This document shows positions 37,700-52,600 of a stretch of DNA of 64,000 nucleotides, piece by piece (the first letter of the stretch is position 1; each line of letters opens with the position of its first letter). The stretch spans positions 15,943,937 through 16,007,936 of the forward strand of contig JAAOOA010000026.1 of the NCBI GenBank assembly GCA_012861695.1. Direction: 5' to 3'. The notes under the pieces are model-generated. The model did not search any database and had not been told where the DNA came from. It saw nothing but the letters and a program-made list of their open reading frames with translations. This stretch comes from Trematomus loennbergii (taxonomy: Eukaryota > Chordata > Actinopteri > Perciformes > Nototheniidae). Both the position numbers and the translations under genes were made by a program.

Positions 37700-40600
37700 A
37701 CACTTGAATGTGTCACTTGAATGTGTCACTTGAATGTGTCACTTGAATGTGTCACTTGAATGTGTCACTTGAATGTGTCACTTGAATGTGTTTGATACAG
37801 TCGACCAGTACCGCTTCCATACTGCCAATGAATTCTTAAGTATATGGTGAGCATCCTGCCAATGCTTTATCACAGCTCATATGAATGATCAAAACTCCTA
37901 CGTTAAACCCTTAATATCTTATTAAAGCTTGCCAAGTATCACATTAGTGGCATGGATATTGTTGAAGAGGAGTTTTTAAAAGTGGGCCAAGTAAATGTTC
38001 AGTAAGATATGTCTGGGTAATTATATTTAAATGTTTTCATTTTTTTATTAGTAATAATATTTAGATTCAAAATATCTGTTACATGGGAGTCTTGGCAGAG
38101 AAACCAGCATGAAGAGTTTCACATTAAATAACAAACAGACTTTAAATAGAATGGTGGAAAAAAAACAGCCTTAACAATTAAAACAATTTACATCCAACAT
38201 TTAATTAGCATCCCTAAATAGTCTTCTATAAGGGAAATAAAGAACAAGAACAAATTCTGCCACTGACAACCATATAAACCAAATGTAGGGATTTGTAGCC
38301 TTATTTGCTTAATTCATAACATATTTGACAGACATTTTGGAAATAATCATCATATATTTACATGTTATCTTAATGCAATGTTCTATACTCTAATTTCTTT
38401 ACTATATGGTCTCAATTGCATTGCTCAGTGGATGTTCGGTATTAGCAGATGAATCTCGCAGATGACCTTCACACGTAGGAAAAACAATGTTCTCCCATTT
38501 GTCCGCTGTCATCAACCTCACTGTTCCCCACCTGTATTGAATTATGTTCAACAGCATTTACAGCCAACGTTTAGACCTGGGAAAAGGTGGTTTAAGCGTT
38601 CACTGCACTTACACTCAACCTTGAAATTAGCTGCTTTTTGTTGCTGATAAGCTAGGACCTGCCATGGTCAAATTAGAGGAATAACATATTGAAATGACGG
38701 ATGAGAGGGATACAGAGAACAAGAAGGATTTTAACCGGATGTGTATTTCAAACAAAAATGTAGTTTAAATTTGTCATCCAGCCCTCTTTGCAACTATCAA
38801 GACCTTCGAGACTCAACATTCTGCCATTTCAATTCGTCTCCGTTGATTCTGCAATATTATTGAATCGAATTTCAATATCTTGAAACAAAGCAGATTGCTG
38901 CATCACCTTATTTTTTAAACAAATTAATCGGTTGACTGCCCATGTGCAGACTTTTCAATGTTACTTATTCAGCAAGGCCAGTGCTGCAAAAGTACTACAC
39001 ATGCTGTCTATCATTGTCCATAACAACTGAAATCCAATGATGCAGAATCATCAGATGTATTTCTCTCTCTTTTTATGTTGCGTACAGCATCAGTGGTCCC
39101 TTTTTGTACTTGTAATGTTTTAAGCAGAGCCCCATACAGGCTTAGCGTATGGTGATGGGAGGATTTTGCGCACGATCATCAGCTTTCTTATCTTTGTATC
39201 CTCTTAGTCAAATCAATTTACTGTCTGAAAAAATCCCTCTTGTTTTTCAATACAGTATTGGAAGGATAGTAACACAAATAAGATTGATTTTCTTACATAA
39301 ATTCAGTAACTTTGGAAGATCCCAACTTTATTTGACTTATATTGACTGCTGAAGCCTGGTATTCCTTAACTTTTAGAACATCAAAGCCTCTTTGGTAGCT
39401 TCAAAACAACTCTACCCTAGGGCAACTCATTTAATTTATGTATAGACGCAAGGACGAGATACATCATATTTCTCCTTACTAGTGATGAGTACAGTACAGT
39501 TCGCCAAGGACCCTTTAGAATCGGATCTCATGACACCTCAGAAGATGAATGGACTATGCATATTGAAGCATATTCACCACAAATCTGAGTTGTTTGTCAT
39601 TTTTTTAAATGCAGTTCATTTTGAAGTTTCAAGCCAATCTCAAGGTTATTTATTCAGATAAATAAACTGGGTTATAGTTGGGTTTTACAATTTCCTATAA
39701 TGTAGATCCTTTTAAGAAAGTGAATAGATGAATGGCGGTTTACCACTAATCTTCACAGTTGGCTGTTGGTTGTAGATAGATGATTTGAATTCCTTTTTAA
39801 GTTTACTTACTGAGAGCAAACTTTTATTTACCAGAATGTTCCAGCTTTTGTGACAATCCTATTCAGAGTGTTCAATAGTTTATACAGGCTCTCCCACGCC
39901 ACCATCATCCCCCAGAATAAGGAATAAATGTGATTTGAGCAGCCAATTAGCGCGTGGGCTACAGATGAATAGTTGTTTCTTTTATTGTTATGCCAATGTA
40001 TGCTGGCTTAAATTCAAGGTTTGTTGAGTCAGAGGAGAAAGTGAGAAGTAAGCAAAAAAGTTTTGTGAGGAGCACATTTGTCTTCTGACGGATCAAATCC
40101 ATTAGCTTGTCAGAGTGCAGAGGAGTGTGGCCCATTATGACACGGCTCCGGCTGCTCCAACAAGCCGTTGCCTGGTTTCTCCATCAAGGAAGCTGCCTCC
40201 TGTTTGTGATTTGTGCCGTGGGTAATGGGATGCAGATATCGCTGCTGTCCGTCACTGCTTTTATTTATTGTTTGGTAGTTAATGAAAAGCAAGAAAGGAC
40301 TGAAATCAGTCAAAGCAAACTTCAGCAGGATTTGGGGTAACTGCTGCATTGTAGAAACATCAAAATACTCTTTAAACGTCAATGGAATTTTTGTATTTGA
40401 TTTTGGAATAATGCCGGAAACACGTTTATGATACTTACACATTTTATTCAGGAGGATCATTAACACCACTTGTTATGATAGTTGAAGCATAAATGCACTC
40501 ACCAGAAGTAAATAGCAAGCTTTAGGCTGAAAATGAAGTCACAACTTGAAGACGTTTAGTAGTCTCATTGTTTGGAACCACCTATTTTTATGACACTTGA

Positions 40601-43600
40601 AGTTTCAGACATTCACATTTATTTAAAGGTGGGGTAGGTCATTTTGGAGAAACCAGCTCGAGTGCGCTAGAATTTGAAAATACACAACGGAAAAAATCTG
40701 CCACTTCCTTACAGAGCCCCTCCACCACACACGAACGCGCACATGACCAATTTGTGCACGAGATGGAAGGCTGACAGGCAGGTAGGCCATCCAGTTATTT
40801 TAGCCGGGCCGGCTCAGATGATTGGTCGTGCTTTTTACAGCACTACGGCTTCCACAGATTAATTTTTTTAATGTATTTATTGTCAAAGCATTTCATATAT
40901 TCATTGCTATCGGGATGTTAAGAGCATTCCATGGAATATAACAAAGTGTTTCTGAAATAAATTACATACCCCACCTTTAAGTATGGGAGTTTACTGACTT
41001 ATTTAATATAGAACAAAATGATAACATCTTGTTATTTTGTATTAACCACATACCTTATTTCAGACATCTAACCAAAGATACATTCAAAAAGAAACATTGC
41101 CTTTGAGATCAAGGAACCAGAAAGAGTTGAAATGCTAACTCATTTCATCCATTTTGTAAATAACTTCCAAGTTAAAGGTGTGTACCTTCAATCAAAATCC
41201 TGCAAACCCTAACTGGAGAGGTCTTTTCTGATTGGCTTAGAGTGAGTTTCTTTCTGCGTCTTCCCCTGTGACCTTTTGATTTTACAGTTTTCTTTTTAGG
41301 ATTTATATTCTCCAGGGCCTCGGTAAAGTGCTTTGAATGTTGAAAGCTCTTTTCAATGACAGCTGCATACTATAGTAGGAAGCTTCCTTTGAAGCGTTCT
41401 TCAAACATGGCAACATATTCCTCATGAGGCATTGTCCTCATCACCACCTTTTCCCTTTTATTCCATTAGCGGTTTATATTTGGGATGGATGCTGAGGGCA
41501 TGTGGTCCACAGGTGTTACTACAGAGGGTTTCTATTAGGGATGCCAGAAACTGACCATGATCAAAATCGAAAATCGGACAGCCCTGGCGAATATTAATCG
41601 ATTATTCGACCCCCCCCCCCCTGCGGGAGAGAGAAAAAAAAGTATTTTCGCAGAGCTTGCATTTGACTTCATTTGCACTTGTCAGTTCGAAGTAGTTCCA
41701 CGAGGAACTCTTCTGTGGACGTGCCGCTCTGTTCATCTTTAGTTGTGTTCTCACTGGGGGGGGGGGGGGCGGGGGCAGTGTGTAGCAGGCTGCAGCAGCA
41801 GTCTGCACTCTGCGCTGCTGGCTTCCTCCAAGTTTACAGTAAAACAAACTGGTGGTGTGATCAATGGTCATTTACAATTATTAATACTATTACTATTATT
41901 AGCATTAGTCTATATTTTGGTTGAAACCAAACCAGAAAAAAAAAGAAAAACATAAATATTAATAAAAAAATATATAAATAAAATCGAATTTTAAAAATAA
42001 TCTTCGATTATGGAGACTGTAACGAATAATCGAATAATCGCTGGCATCCCTAGTTTCTATATCTATAGGTTCTATAAGGGCTCTGTGAAGAGGGATGGAT
42101 CCTACAGTGGGATATTAGAGAGCCAATTCGAGGGGGTTGAAGCTAACTTATTCTTCTTCTAAATAGTATTCAAAAGCAAAGAGTAAAAACTAATAAAAAG
42201 AAAATTATTAATACTGCAATAAATGAATCCTGATCAGATGTATACAGCACCATTCACTGAAATAATGGCATTCTTTTTATGGTCACATGACTTGTTGCAA
42301 CCCGCTCAACCCCTCTACCTGTAGCTGTCAAAGCATGTTTACATGATTTAACCTTTGATACCATAAATAAGCAGCTTGTATACATTCATAATCACATATG
42401 TCATATTACGCATACAAACATCTTTCCGTCTTACAGCAATCTTCATCCAGTTTGCAATAAAGAAGTGTACTGTTGCAATGCGTACAAATACACCATTTCT
42501 TTTAAACATATGAATAAAACATATACAGTTACTACAGCTGCTGACTTTAACGTAACTTGCTTTAGAAGATTAATATTTTACAGTCTTGTACTACTCATTA
42601 TTTTAGTTATTCCCATCGTTTTCAAACAAGATCCTGTCTGTATGCAGCACATGTCTTGCCTAAATGTGGCAATGTGTTGAATTATATATATTTCTTTCCC
42701 TCACATTGGCTTTAAATGGAAATGACATTCAAGTAAAGGGTGTTTTTTCCAGTCAGGTGTGAGAGGAGTGCACATTGATGTGTATGTGTCAGTCAGGTGC
42801 TGCACAGCTAACCTGAAATGCACATTCAAAGAGTGGGCTAAAATGTGGGCCCTGTACAAAAGCTGCTGTACTGAAGTTGATCACTTCCCCGTCTGCTTTT
42901 TTTCTTACTTCCCAGACAGTAGTAACACCTAATTTGTAACATTAAAAGATTGGATCGACTCTAAAGTGTCTTTTGATGCTTTTAATGGTCTACTGACCTT
43001 TTCTATATCCACTATAGAGATGCTAAAAGCACTGAAAAACCTCCATTAATCACGGCCAGACGTCTGTTTTCTCCACAGTTGCTGTTGTCTCCTCCACAGA
43101 AACACTTACTGTAGCGGCAGCGAGACAACTTTGGAGGTGTAAACTTTAAGTGCCTTAAAATGTGGCAGAGGAGTGATTGCAATGCTTGAATGCCACAGCT
43201 TTAGTTTGATTGGAAACGTTTCAAATCCATCTGCCAGTGATGTTCTAAAATAAAGCATCTTTTACTCCATGGGTTTGTGTTCTCTCTTTTTTTCCACAAA
43301 CAGAACGACAGGCAGATGGACAACCTGGATGTTTTACTTTCCCCATTCCAACTGTTGAGCACATTTTACTGTTGTACATCCAACGCTTAATGAATATACA
43401 TCATGTTACAATGAAGGACAGTCATGGAATCTCATTTTCAGCTCCATCTGTCTCTTGTCAACTCCTACTGCATCATGAACAACTTGAAACATACCATCAC
43501 GTTTGCTGATATGAAGAAATGTTACTTGTGAAAAGTGTATACTATAAATGGATACGGTTTACGGTGTATATTATCTTATCTTTCTTTATTTCTCCTCTCT

Positions 43601-46600
43601 TTCTTCATCCAGAGTGAGGCAGCAGATGAGGACGATGATAAGTCCGACACCCAGGACTCCAAGCTGACAAAAGGTAGAACACGAAAAAGAACATAGTGCC
43701 ACTTTCACTTCCTCTTACTTTGCTGATTTGTTCAGTAAACAGATGCAAAGCCTCAGGGTAAATATGTGTACATTTGAGCTCTTATGTGGGCGTTCACGCT
43801 ACAGCTGCTTGAGGCAGTTGGTATTTATGCTAGCAATCTCATTTGGTGACATCAGGCTGGAGATGAAAGAGTCTGCTTACCAACAACTGCTAGCGGTAAA
43901 ACAAAGAAGCACATGTATGCAAATCAAGGCATGCATTTTCACAGGCTGTTGTTGTGTGGAGGGACAATAGGCCACAGCAGGTCGCGAAGAAAATAATAAG
44001 TATTCTTCCGAGTAGTGCACAAGTAAACTATCCTGCCTCCCACAATAAGTATCCAAGTCCTATATTAAGGTTATTTCTGTATGGAATGAGGCACATTGTC
44101 TTCTCTTTCATCTCTCCTAGAGCAGACTCATTTGATTACACAATAGAAATCAATGTGAGCTTTTTATATAAATAGTTTCAACTCTCACTTTTAATTTGCC
44201 TGTCCGCCTTCCTCCTGTTCTGTTGGTTTCCGTCTGTGTTTCTTGTCTTGTGAAACTCTTCTTTGGTTCCTCTTCCCTTTTCCTATGTTTCCATATTCTC
44301 TGTCCATCCCTCTCTTAATCCTTCTCCCAGACTCTCCCTTTCTTCCATGTCCTGAACCTTTTGTATGTATTTGTCATTGTCAAGTAGCAGCCTAATTGCT
44401 TTAGTCAATTCATTTTTCATTTTGCTCTGACTTTGTCAAAGGCCAGGGTGCACATGTCTACTTGTTAACAAGATGTACTCTTCTAAACTCCTTTGTTCTC
44501 TAATTAAGATGTCTGCTTGTTTCTCTCTGTGCCATCCCAGCCTCCTTTGCCCCAATCTGTTTTGCAATCAGAGCAAAGGAGAATGACATGCTGCCGCTGG
44601 AGAAGAACAGAGTCCGATTGGACGACGACTCGGATGAGGACAAGGTCAGTTTGGTCTTTTCAATATGGATAGAAAATGGAACCGTGACCAAAATACAGTT
44701 TGTATGGACCTGCATTATCAATTAAAATGATCTGTTTTTCCTACAGTTACTGGAGGAGCAGGGTCTGAAAGATGTCATGGGTGGGACTGAGATGTTTGAA
44801 AAAGTGATTGCCTCATTCAGTGCACCAGAAGAGAAGAGACCCACCCTCAGTTTGGAGGAGCTGGAGGCCAAACAAGGTAAAAAGATGTTTGAGAAAACGA
44901 AAAAAAACCTTGTTGAAAATATATTAATCCTGCACTGCTTCGTCCTCCGTACCTGTTTATTCCCCGGCTATCAGGCAATACAGGATAAAACATCAATGAA
45001 TAATAATTACTTGACTTTATGAATTGCCAACACATGTTTAAAATGTAGTCCGACAACATTTCCACTCTTATTTCCCTGTTTGTATCTCAGTGTGTGCCTT
45101 CAGTCGGCCTCATTATGCCTGTCTGATTGACAGAATGTTGATTAGACATCTGCTGTTGGATATGACACAGGTCATTTTTTTCCTCTATTGAATTCGTGTG
45201 TGCTAGATTTAAATACTGTGCGTCAGCGTATAAGTACAGTTGCTTACAAGACATCTTCATTACACCCACTGGCATTCTGTTGCTTTCTGGGAGCGTTGGA
45301 TTTTGCAGGAAAAGCAAGAGGGGAAGTGTGGAGATGAATAAATCCATTGAGTCTGAATTATGAATTCTCTCAACAGGGTGTAGCCTGCAGTAAGACACGA
45401 GCAGTGTGGTACAGCAAACAACAGTCGTATATCTCTCCAAGGCCCTAATGGAGATGCATTTGCTCTATTTTTGTCTCTCTTTTGTTCCATATGCTTGTAG
45501 AATATCTCACACTGGCTTTCCGCAGTCTTTACTAACCTAAAGTAATGCATCAGTGACTTTGCACTCAAACACTTGAGAGATCAGAAGGCATGAAAGCATT
45601 GTTTTTATGCACATGGTTTACACTCTGTTGCCATTATCAGGGTTTTTATAGAACATATAGCATTTAATATAGAAACAAATCTATATCCGCTGATATAAGA
45701 CCCCCGCTTGCTCAGTTCGCCATTTTTACAAAAAGTTCCAGCATAAGGTACTAAAAACACATTTTACTTTTGCATGTTGCCAATTTTATTTTCAAGGTTA
45801 CAGTCCCATCTCTGAAATATTCATGTATTGTAATGTAGGGCTATTAATTTAAGTAATAGGGTTTTTTACTAGAAGCCAGAAGCTATTGTACTTGAAGTTG
45901 ATTCATTGCTTCTTGCTACACTTTTAAGAAAATGCAATTGCCGTAGTTTAACGTAAAAAAGACTTGGACAGCTTTGCCTACGTCTGCGTGCCTGTTTGAA
46001 TGATCACAGAGCAGCTGAAATCTACATTTATATTCTAAACATAAATTGTTTCAATCTGTCAAAGAAAACGAGCGGCAAGAGCCAATACCTTTTTTGATTA
46101 TCAATAATACATTGGGGCTTACTTGTTAAACAGAGGCACACGCCTTCTAATACAAAGAGTGCTGTCATCTTAAAAAATCACCATCATTTCTTTTTGACGT
46201 GATCAGAAGTAATGACTCAACTATTACATGAGGACTACTTGAAGAGCGTGAGTGGTGTGCCTCTCAAAGCTTCTCCATAAAAGATGAAATACTTTAAGTA
46301 AAAAAAGCAAATGACAGCAATATTTCAACAGTTTTTCGTAGACTATAAATATGTTATTGCCAGACACCTCTGTTGGATTTTTTTTATTATTTTGTCTACT
46401 GTCAATGGATTCAGGCTAGGGTTGAATTGCACAACACCCAAAAACATCTCTGTGAATTGAATAGCTTGCTCTGTGTGGTAAGTATGCCACCTAAAGACCC
46501 TGAAAATGTTAATTCATTTTCTTTTTTCGCCAAAGTTGAAACTGTTTGGATTTTTTTCCACATGAGAAATCACTGTATTTATGTTTTTCTCTTGTCATAG

Positions 46601-49600
46601 AGTAACTAGCTTGTGGTAACAAAATGTCATACAAAACTGATGATCGAAATAGGTTGACTTGCAGATACACATGATTGAAGTGGTCTTCCTCAAGTCAGTA
46701 TTTCAGCAAAATGCCCTTAAGACTTAGAAAGTGGAGATCTTTAAAGGACTGGGTAAAAATATTCGGATTTCCTTGAACCTGATAAATGAAACCTTTACAA
46801 GATGGACTGAAAGACACTTGACACAGCATCAAGGGTCGTGATGGTTCCTGTTTAGGTTCAGTGGAACGATCTCAGAGCTGAGGGCTGTAAAAGCCTAATA
46901 AATAGCTGACTGTATTGGCTTTGCTGTGTGGCAAAGTGGCTGTCAGTCAGCAGGCCTAACTCGATCAGATAGCAGGAGAATCACAGGCAGACAGCAGAAC
47001 GCTAATCTATATTGACGGACTGGGAAACAGCCACACACACTAAATGCATTGTTTTGGTCGCTGCAGACATTTCCCAGTGGAGGTTTCATAGTGGTGACTT
47101 AAAATAACAGAATATCGTAATAAATCAATGTAGAGATGCTATTCAGGGATGATGGGAGATTAAGTCTAAATGTAGATGCACTTTATACACCTAGTTCATT
47201 TGTTGAGGGGCTTGCAGAGACTCTCTTGGGGTACAACAATGTATCAAATGGCAACATGGAAATGGTTAAAATGTGTTTCAGGCTATTATGTTTCGTGAAA
47301 AAGCTTTAAAAACATAGACTACAGAATTAGGTTAAGACCAAAATGGAGCTACAAATAGGAATGACTATTGGTGGTTATGATACAGTATGTTCACAACTTG
47401 TGTTCTGCTACCCTAACATGACTTAACATAACTGTCATTGTGGGTTTAACCAATATTTTCATTATCAAAATGTCCATTATTTAAATCACTGTTTAATTCA
47501 TTCAATTTCATTTTCACTCATTACAGAAACATTGGGTGAGGGAAAGTATTGTGAAATCTTTTCTGCACTTTTCATATGACATTATATACATTTTACTGTA
47601 CAATTCTGGGCCAAAAAAACAAAGCAAACTTTATAAATGTTTCAATGAAGCACATAAGACGTAAATGTGTCAATCAATTCTTAACTCATCATTTTAATTG
47701 TGATGAAACCCACCCATCCATAACTACTTCACAGACAATGAAAGGACATTTTGTTTCAAAAGAAGCTGTTATACATTTTAAAACAGTGTGAGTGTATTGG
47801 TGATACATTGTGTCATATAAGTCTATAAATACAGCAGTCAGACTCAGTGTTGTGTCACTGTCTGGGTTACAGATTGATGCTGCTCCACTTGAATATCGTT
47901 CACGCTATACTCCAGAATGATTTGCCTCGGCTGCCGCCCTATTTTAAACCCTGAACAGATTACAGTAGCCCCTGCAGTAGCATAACTTAAAAACAACTTG
48001 TTCTCCGCCAGCGTTTGCTTTAGACTTCACTCTTGCCTTGTTTTCTGTGTCTCACTCTTCCTGTGACCCGTCTCATCGCTCCTCACCTGTCTATCCCCGT
48101 CTCGTCTGTGTCACTTCATCTCCTTCCCTCGCAGAACTGTGCATATTTTTCACCCCCAATTTCACTCAGATATGTCTCCTCTTCTCCTCCTACATTTTGA
48201 TGCCTACTTTTTTTTCTGTATAAACCTTGGATTGCATGAAATTGTCTACCATTGGAGATTCAGTCGGGCCCTATAATGTTCAGTTGGAACTTCAACAGCA
48301 AGTTTCTTCTTGTAGGTCCATACTTTTCTGAGGTTTTTGTTGTGTCTTGCACTCTCAATTGTCCTTCTCTCTCTATTTGTGTCTTTGAGCCTTCCTTTAG
48401 ATTTTTGGCTTCCAAATACCGTTTACCTGTAGTGAGAACCAGAGCATAACCCCTCTTTCCCTCCTTTTCTCTGTCTTTCAAATCATTTTCTCCTCACTCA
48501 TGGCACTATAGCAGAGGTATTTCTTGCTGTGGTTAGAAACCAAAAAAGGACAATGACTACAATTTTCTTTTCATCACCATCTCTCTCCTGTTTTTGCCCT
48601 CTCAGCTAAGCAGAAACTGGAGGACCGTTTAGCCGCGGCAGCCAGGGAGAAGCTGGCCCAGGCTTCTAAGGAGTCCAAGGAGAAACAGCTACAAACGGAG
48701 AGGAAGAGGAAGGCAGCGCTCTTCCTCCAGACCCTCCGCGGCCCCTACGCTGGGGAGCCTGAGGCCAAGAGAGCCGAGCTAGACGCTACTGCACAGCTTG
48801 AGGTAGGGGAGCGCTTAATAAAGATGTGTGTGTGTGTCTATATTAAAGCAAAAGTGAAGCCAAATCTATTAACATAATGTAACTTCATATATTATGAATG
48901 TTTCACACCTGGCCAACACTAAGTTTTATCAAAAAACATATTTTTTTGTATGACTAATAGTAGTAGTAGTTGTATAGCATGTAATGTAAAGAGCTGCTTC
49001 ATATTTGAATGCAGTTTGGAACAAAATGTTAAGTGTGAAATCATTTCTGGCCTCTAATATCACAAATGTTGTGTAAAGGGAGACTCTTTTCTACTCATTG
49101 TATTACTTTTCCATCTGGAGCCAAACAGTTTGCTGTGAGTCACGTCACTGAGATATCTGCAACAAGTGTGTGTGTGTCCGTTGCATTTTTTTTTATCCGT
49201 TTTTTGATAATCAAACCGCCACTTGATGTTCAACTAGCTTCGGTTTTCTTTGACATGGTTGGCAGCCCCACTATTTTCTTCAATATGTGAAAGCAAGTTA
49301 TTTTACAATTTTAGCAATACCAGTCTAAACAAACTTTTCAAACATGAATACAGAATTTAGACTTGTCTCCCTGCACTGATAACCTTCCATTATGTGCTTT
49401 TTTAAATTACCACAAAAAGGTTATCTTGTATAGGTACAATCAAAACATTTAGTTCTAACATCCTTGAATTTTAACAATGAAGCTTTTTGGGGTGAATGAC
49501 ACCAACTATTACCACCCACTGACTTCCATTATTCCGCCATTGGAAGTGGATAAAAGATCACAATTGCTGTCGGTAAAATGATTGCCTGGATCCTGCCACA

Positions 49601-52600
49601 TTAATTTGTTGGCTCTGCTTTTTCAATACAGCTTCTTAGTTTGTCTCGATGTTGAATTGCTGCAAATATTTAGTTATATAGTAGAAGTTCAGTAAAAGGT
49701 CACATCAACTACAGATGGCTCCGTAACCCCACATATTACAACAGCCTGAATCTTTATGTCTGATTATAATTTCAAACATGTACCAGATGGCATATTGTGT
49801 TATCTTTCCTGTGATGTTTTATTATTGATTATGTTGAAATGAACCTACAGCTGTTGGATCTCATCTGTGTGCGGCTATATTGATGGCAGTTTCCAGTTTA
49901 TGCTGCCATGCAATAATATATTAAGAGATGAATGTCAGCTTGCTGGGGGAATATCTTTATGTACATCAGTCAGATATATGTCGTGAATATTGGGTAGCAG
50001 AATACATTTAAAGATCGCATGAATACAGCGGGTGAAGTATGTCAGACGTTGTTATTGAGCTGCTGTTGAGTGGAATCTGTGCCGAGGCTCTGCTTTGTAC
50101 GTGTTCTCCTGTGTGAGCAGCTTCAGGCCTGGGAAATTCCAATCAATCATTTCTGTAAAAGGAGGTGGTCTTTGTATGCTGATTGAGTATATCACTCCAC
50201 AGCCATACTCAACTCGAGTATCTCGTATATTTTCCTTGAACCGCAATGCAATTTTTTAACAAAGACTGTTTTGAAGACCGAGGGTAGAATCTTTCCTAAG
50301 GTCTAAATAGCTTTATTGTCGTCTTTGTTGTGGGTACGAGTATGGGTTTTTTCTTATTATTTTATTGAATAGAAATGACTATGTAAGTTTTCTTAATGGC
50401 ATAATGTTGTGTTCTCTTGTATGTTCTCTTGTATGAGGATGCAGGATCCCAAAAAATGCGGAATATTTTTCCTCGCGTTGACCATTGTACTTGGTACATT
50501 GCACTTTTATTAGTTTTTGAAGGTGATTAAAACCAACAACCAAAGTGCCAAACAACAAGTGGCATTAAAATATTCTTTCATATTATTAGAAAGGGTTTCA
50601 GTAAATATCCTATCCAGTTATATATTATCATATACCAAGATTTTACTGATCAAATCATTTCAAGGTACCATTTAATCTGGCACTCTATTGCATCGTTGAG
50701 CTTTGGCACAGCATTTTGAAACACTATTGATTTTAGAGATACTTTAATTTAAATGTTTTGTTTTGTAAATCTTATGCCTTTTATTTTCAGTTGGCTCTGC
50801 ATAAGTCTATTGCGTTAAGGGTTTGTTCTAAATAGTTTGTCTCTATAGGGGTGCTGGTCTTTATAAAAGCCCATCAGATGATGCATAACTCTGAATTTAT
50901 ATGTTTTCACCTGCTCTTTAATTCCCTCTGAGTGAGGCACAGCTGGACACAAACACACACACACATAAACGTGATGCTTCTTGCCTGTCTCCATGTTATA
51001 TGAACAATAGACCATAAATCATCCTATAGGCTGACATGTGTAACCAGTAAAAAAAAAATCTGTGGTTAACCGATTAACATTAAACCCTTGATCCCTCATT
51101 TCATTTAATTTCAAACCTTTATTTAACCGGGTGAATCCCATTCAGATCATCGATCTCTTTTAAGAGAGACCTACAGACAGTATAGGGAAATCAATGCAAG
51201 ATGACTCTCAAATCCTGCTTGTCTAAACTCTGTTGCACCCCTACAAACAACCTAATAATTCACGATAAAAATGTATCAAATAAAGCGGCCGTTCTTCTGT
51301 CCACCATTTTCAATGTTCTCTGTTTTGGTGCTCTTAATGTTCCTTTTTGTTGATTATATTTTGTGTGCCTCAATAATGTACATTTAAAAGCCCTTTGTCC
51401 GTCATATTTAGCAAAGACAAAAAAAATGTAAGAACCCTTTATAGTGGTAATAAGACTGGGTGCGATCATTTGATGTGTTGATGGCCTGTCCATTTGATGG
51501 ATGTTGCATGTCAGCTCTTCATATGAGCCCAGCTGACCTGGTGTTTCAGTGGTGGGCCAGCTGGCAGTGGGCAGGCTCCTGTCACTCTTCTCCAGATGTT
51601 CTGTGACACCTGCAGGGGCCATCAGAGTGTACAATCCCTGAAGGAACTACCAACATCCAGGTCATTGGCCTACTAATGAATACATATATGTTAAAGTTAG
51701 AAGCCGTTTTCAACTTGTGTTCTGATCAGTCTACAAAGTACAGTATGGTATTTAGAAAACGTTTGCCATCTCTGTTTGGATTGTCCGTGTCTTATGTGCT
51801 ATGTTGATGGACATGGAGAATATACATCAAAGAATTATGCTGTTACTTTAACATTACATTACATTACATGTTACTTGTTAGACGCTTTTCTCCAAAGCGA
51901 CTTACATACTCAATACTGTGGACAATCCCCACAGGAGCAATTTGGGGTGAAGTGTCTTGCCCAGGGACACAACGACATGCTGACTGCAGTGGGTTTGAAC
52001 CTGTGCTCCCTGATCCGAACACCAACGCACTACGCCACACGCCTCCCCTTTAAGTTTACTTTTTTTACTCCGTAATTCTGTTGGATATCATTAATTTTTT
52101 CAGAGTCAATGTACAGTGCAAGACTAATGATTTGTTATGAAGAAGAAGCCATTTGAAGAACAGGTGATACCTGAGTGGAAAGGCTTGAAGATGATTAGCT
52201 TTGACTTTTAGTTGGAAGTAGTCAAAACTGTGTTTTTTAAGGCCAGAAAAAAGGATGGTGAGGTAGTGAAGGTTTTTGGTGCTTTAGATACTGTAGGCTT
52301 GAGGACCAACTTGAATGCTATGTTTTTGTAGAGGTATCAACGTGTACCGACTTTTGGATCTGGCAATGTAAGCTCATCTTGTTGTACCCAGTGTTGATAG
52401 GTAAATATAACTTCGAGAATAAGCTCTGATTTTGTAACTTTGCAATGACATAGTCTTGGTAAATTGTGGCTTTTCATATTGTTTTTAAGGGGGTGCAGAT
52501 ACTGTTTACCCACTGATAGGTTTCATCGAACCAATGGGGTGTCTAGATGGCTCAGTCCTAAAGGGAAATCCACTTATTTTATAAATCAAATGCTGTTTAT

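Noticed and set aside
37645..37707. Val-Cys repeat open frame continuing exon 10
   Set aside because: It is translation of the (GT)n microsatellite; exon 11 phase requires splicing at 37644.
40110..40469. 119-codon minus-strand frame in intron 10
   Set aside because: No domain, no splice sites consistent with a nested gene; more likely chance within a complex non-coding segment.
51940..52050. tRNA-like GGTTTGAAC / CACTACGCCAC sequence
   Set aside because: No full cloverleaf or intact A box; it is part of a dispersed fish repeat.
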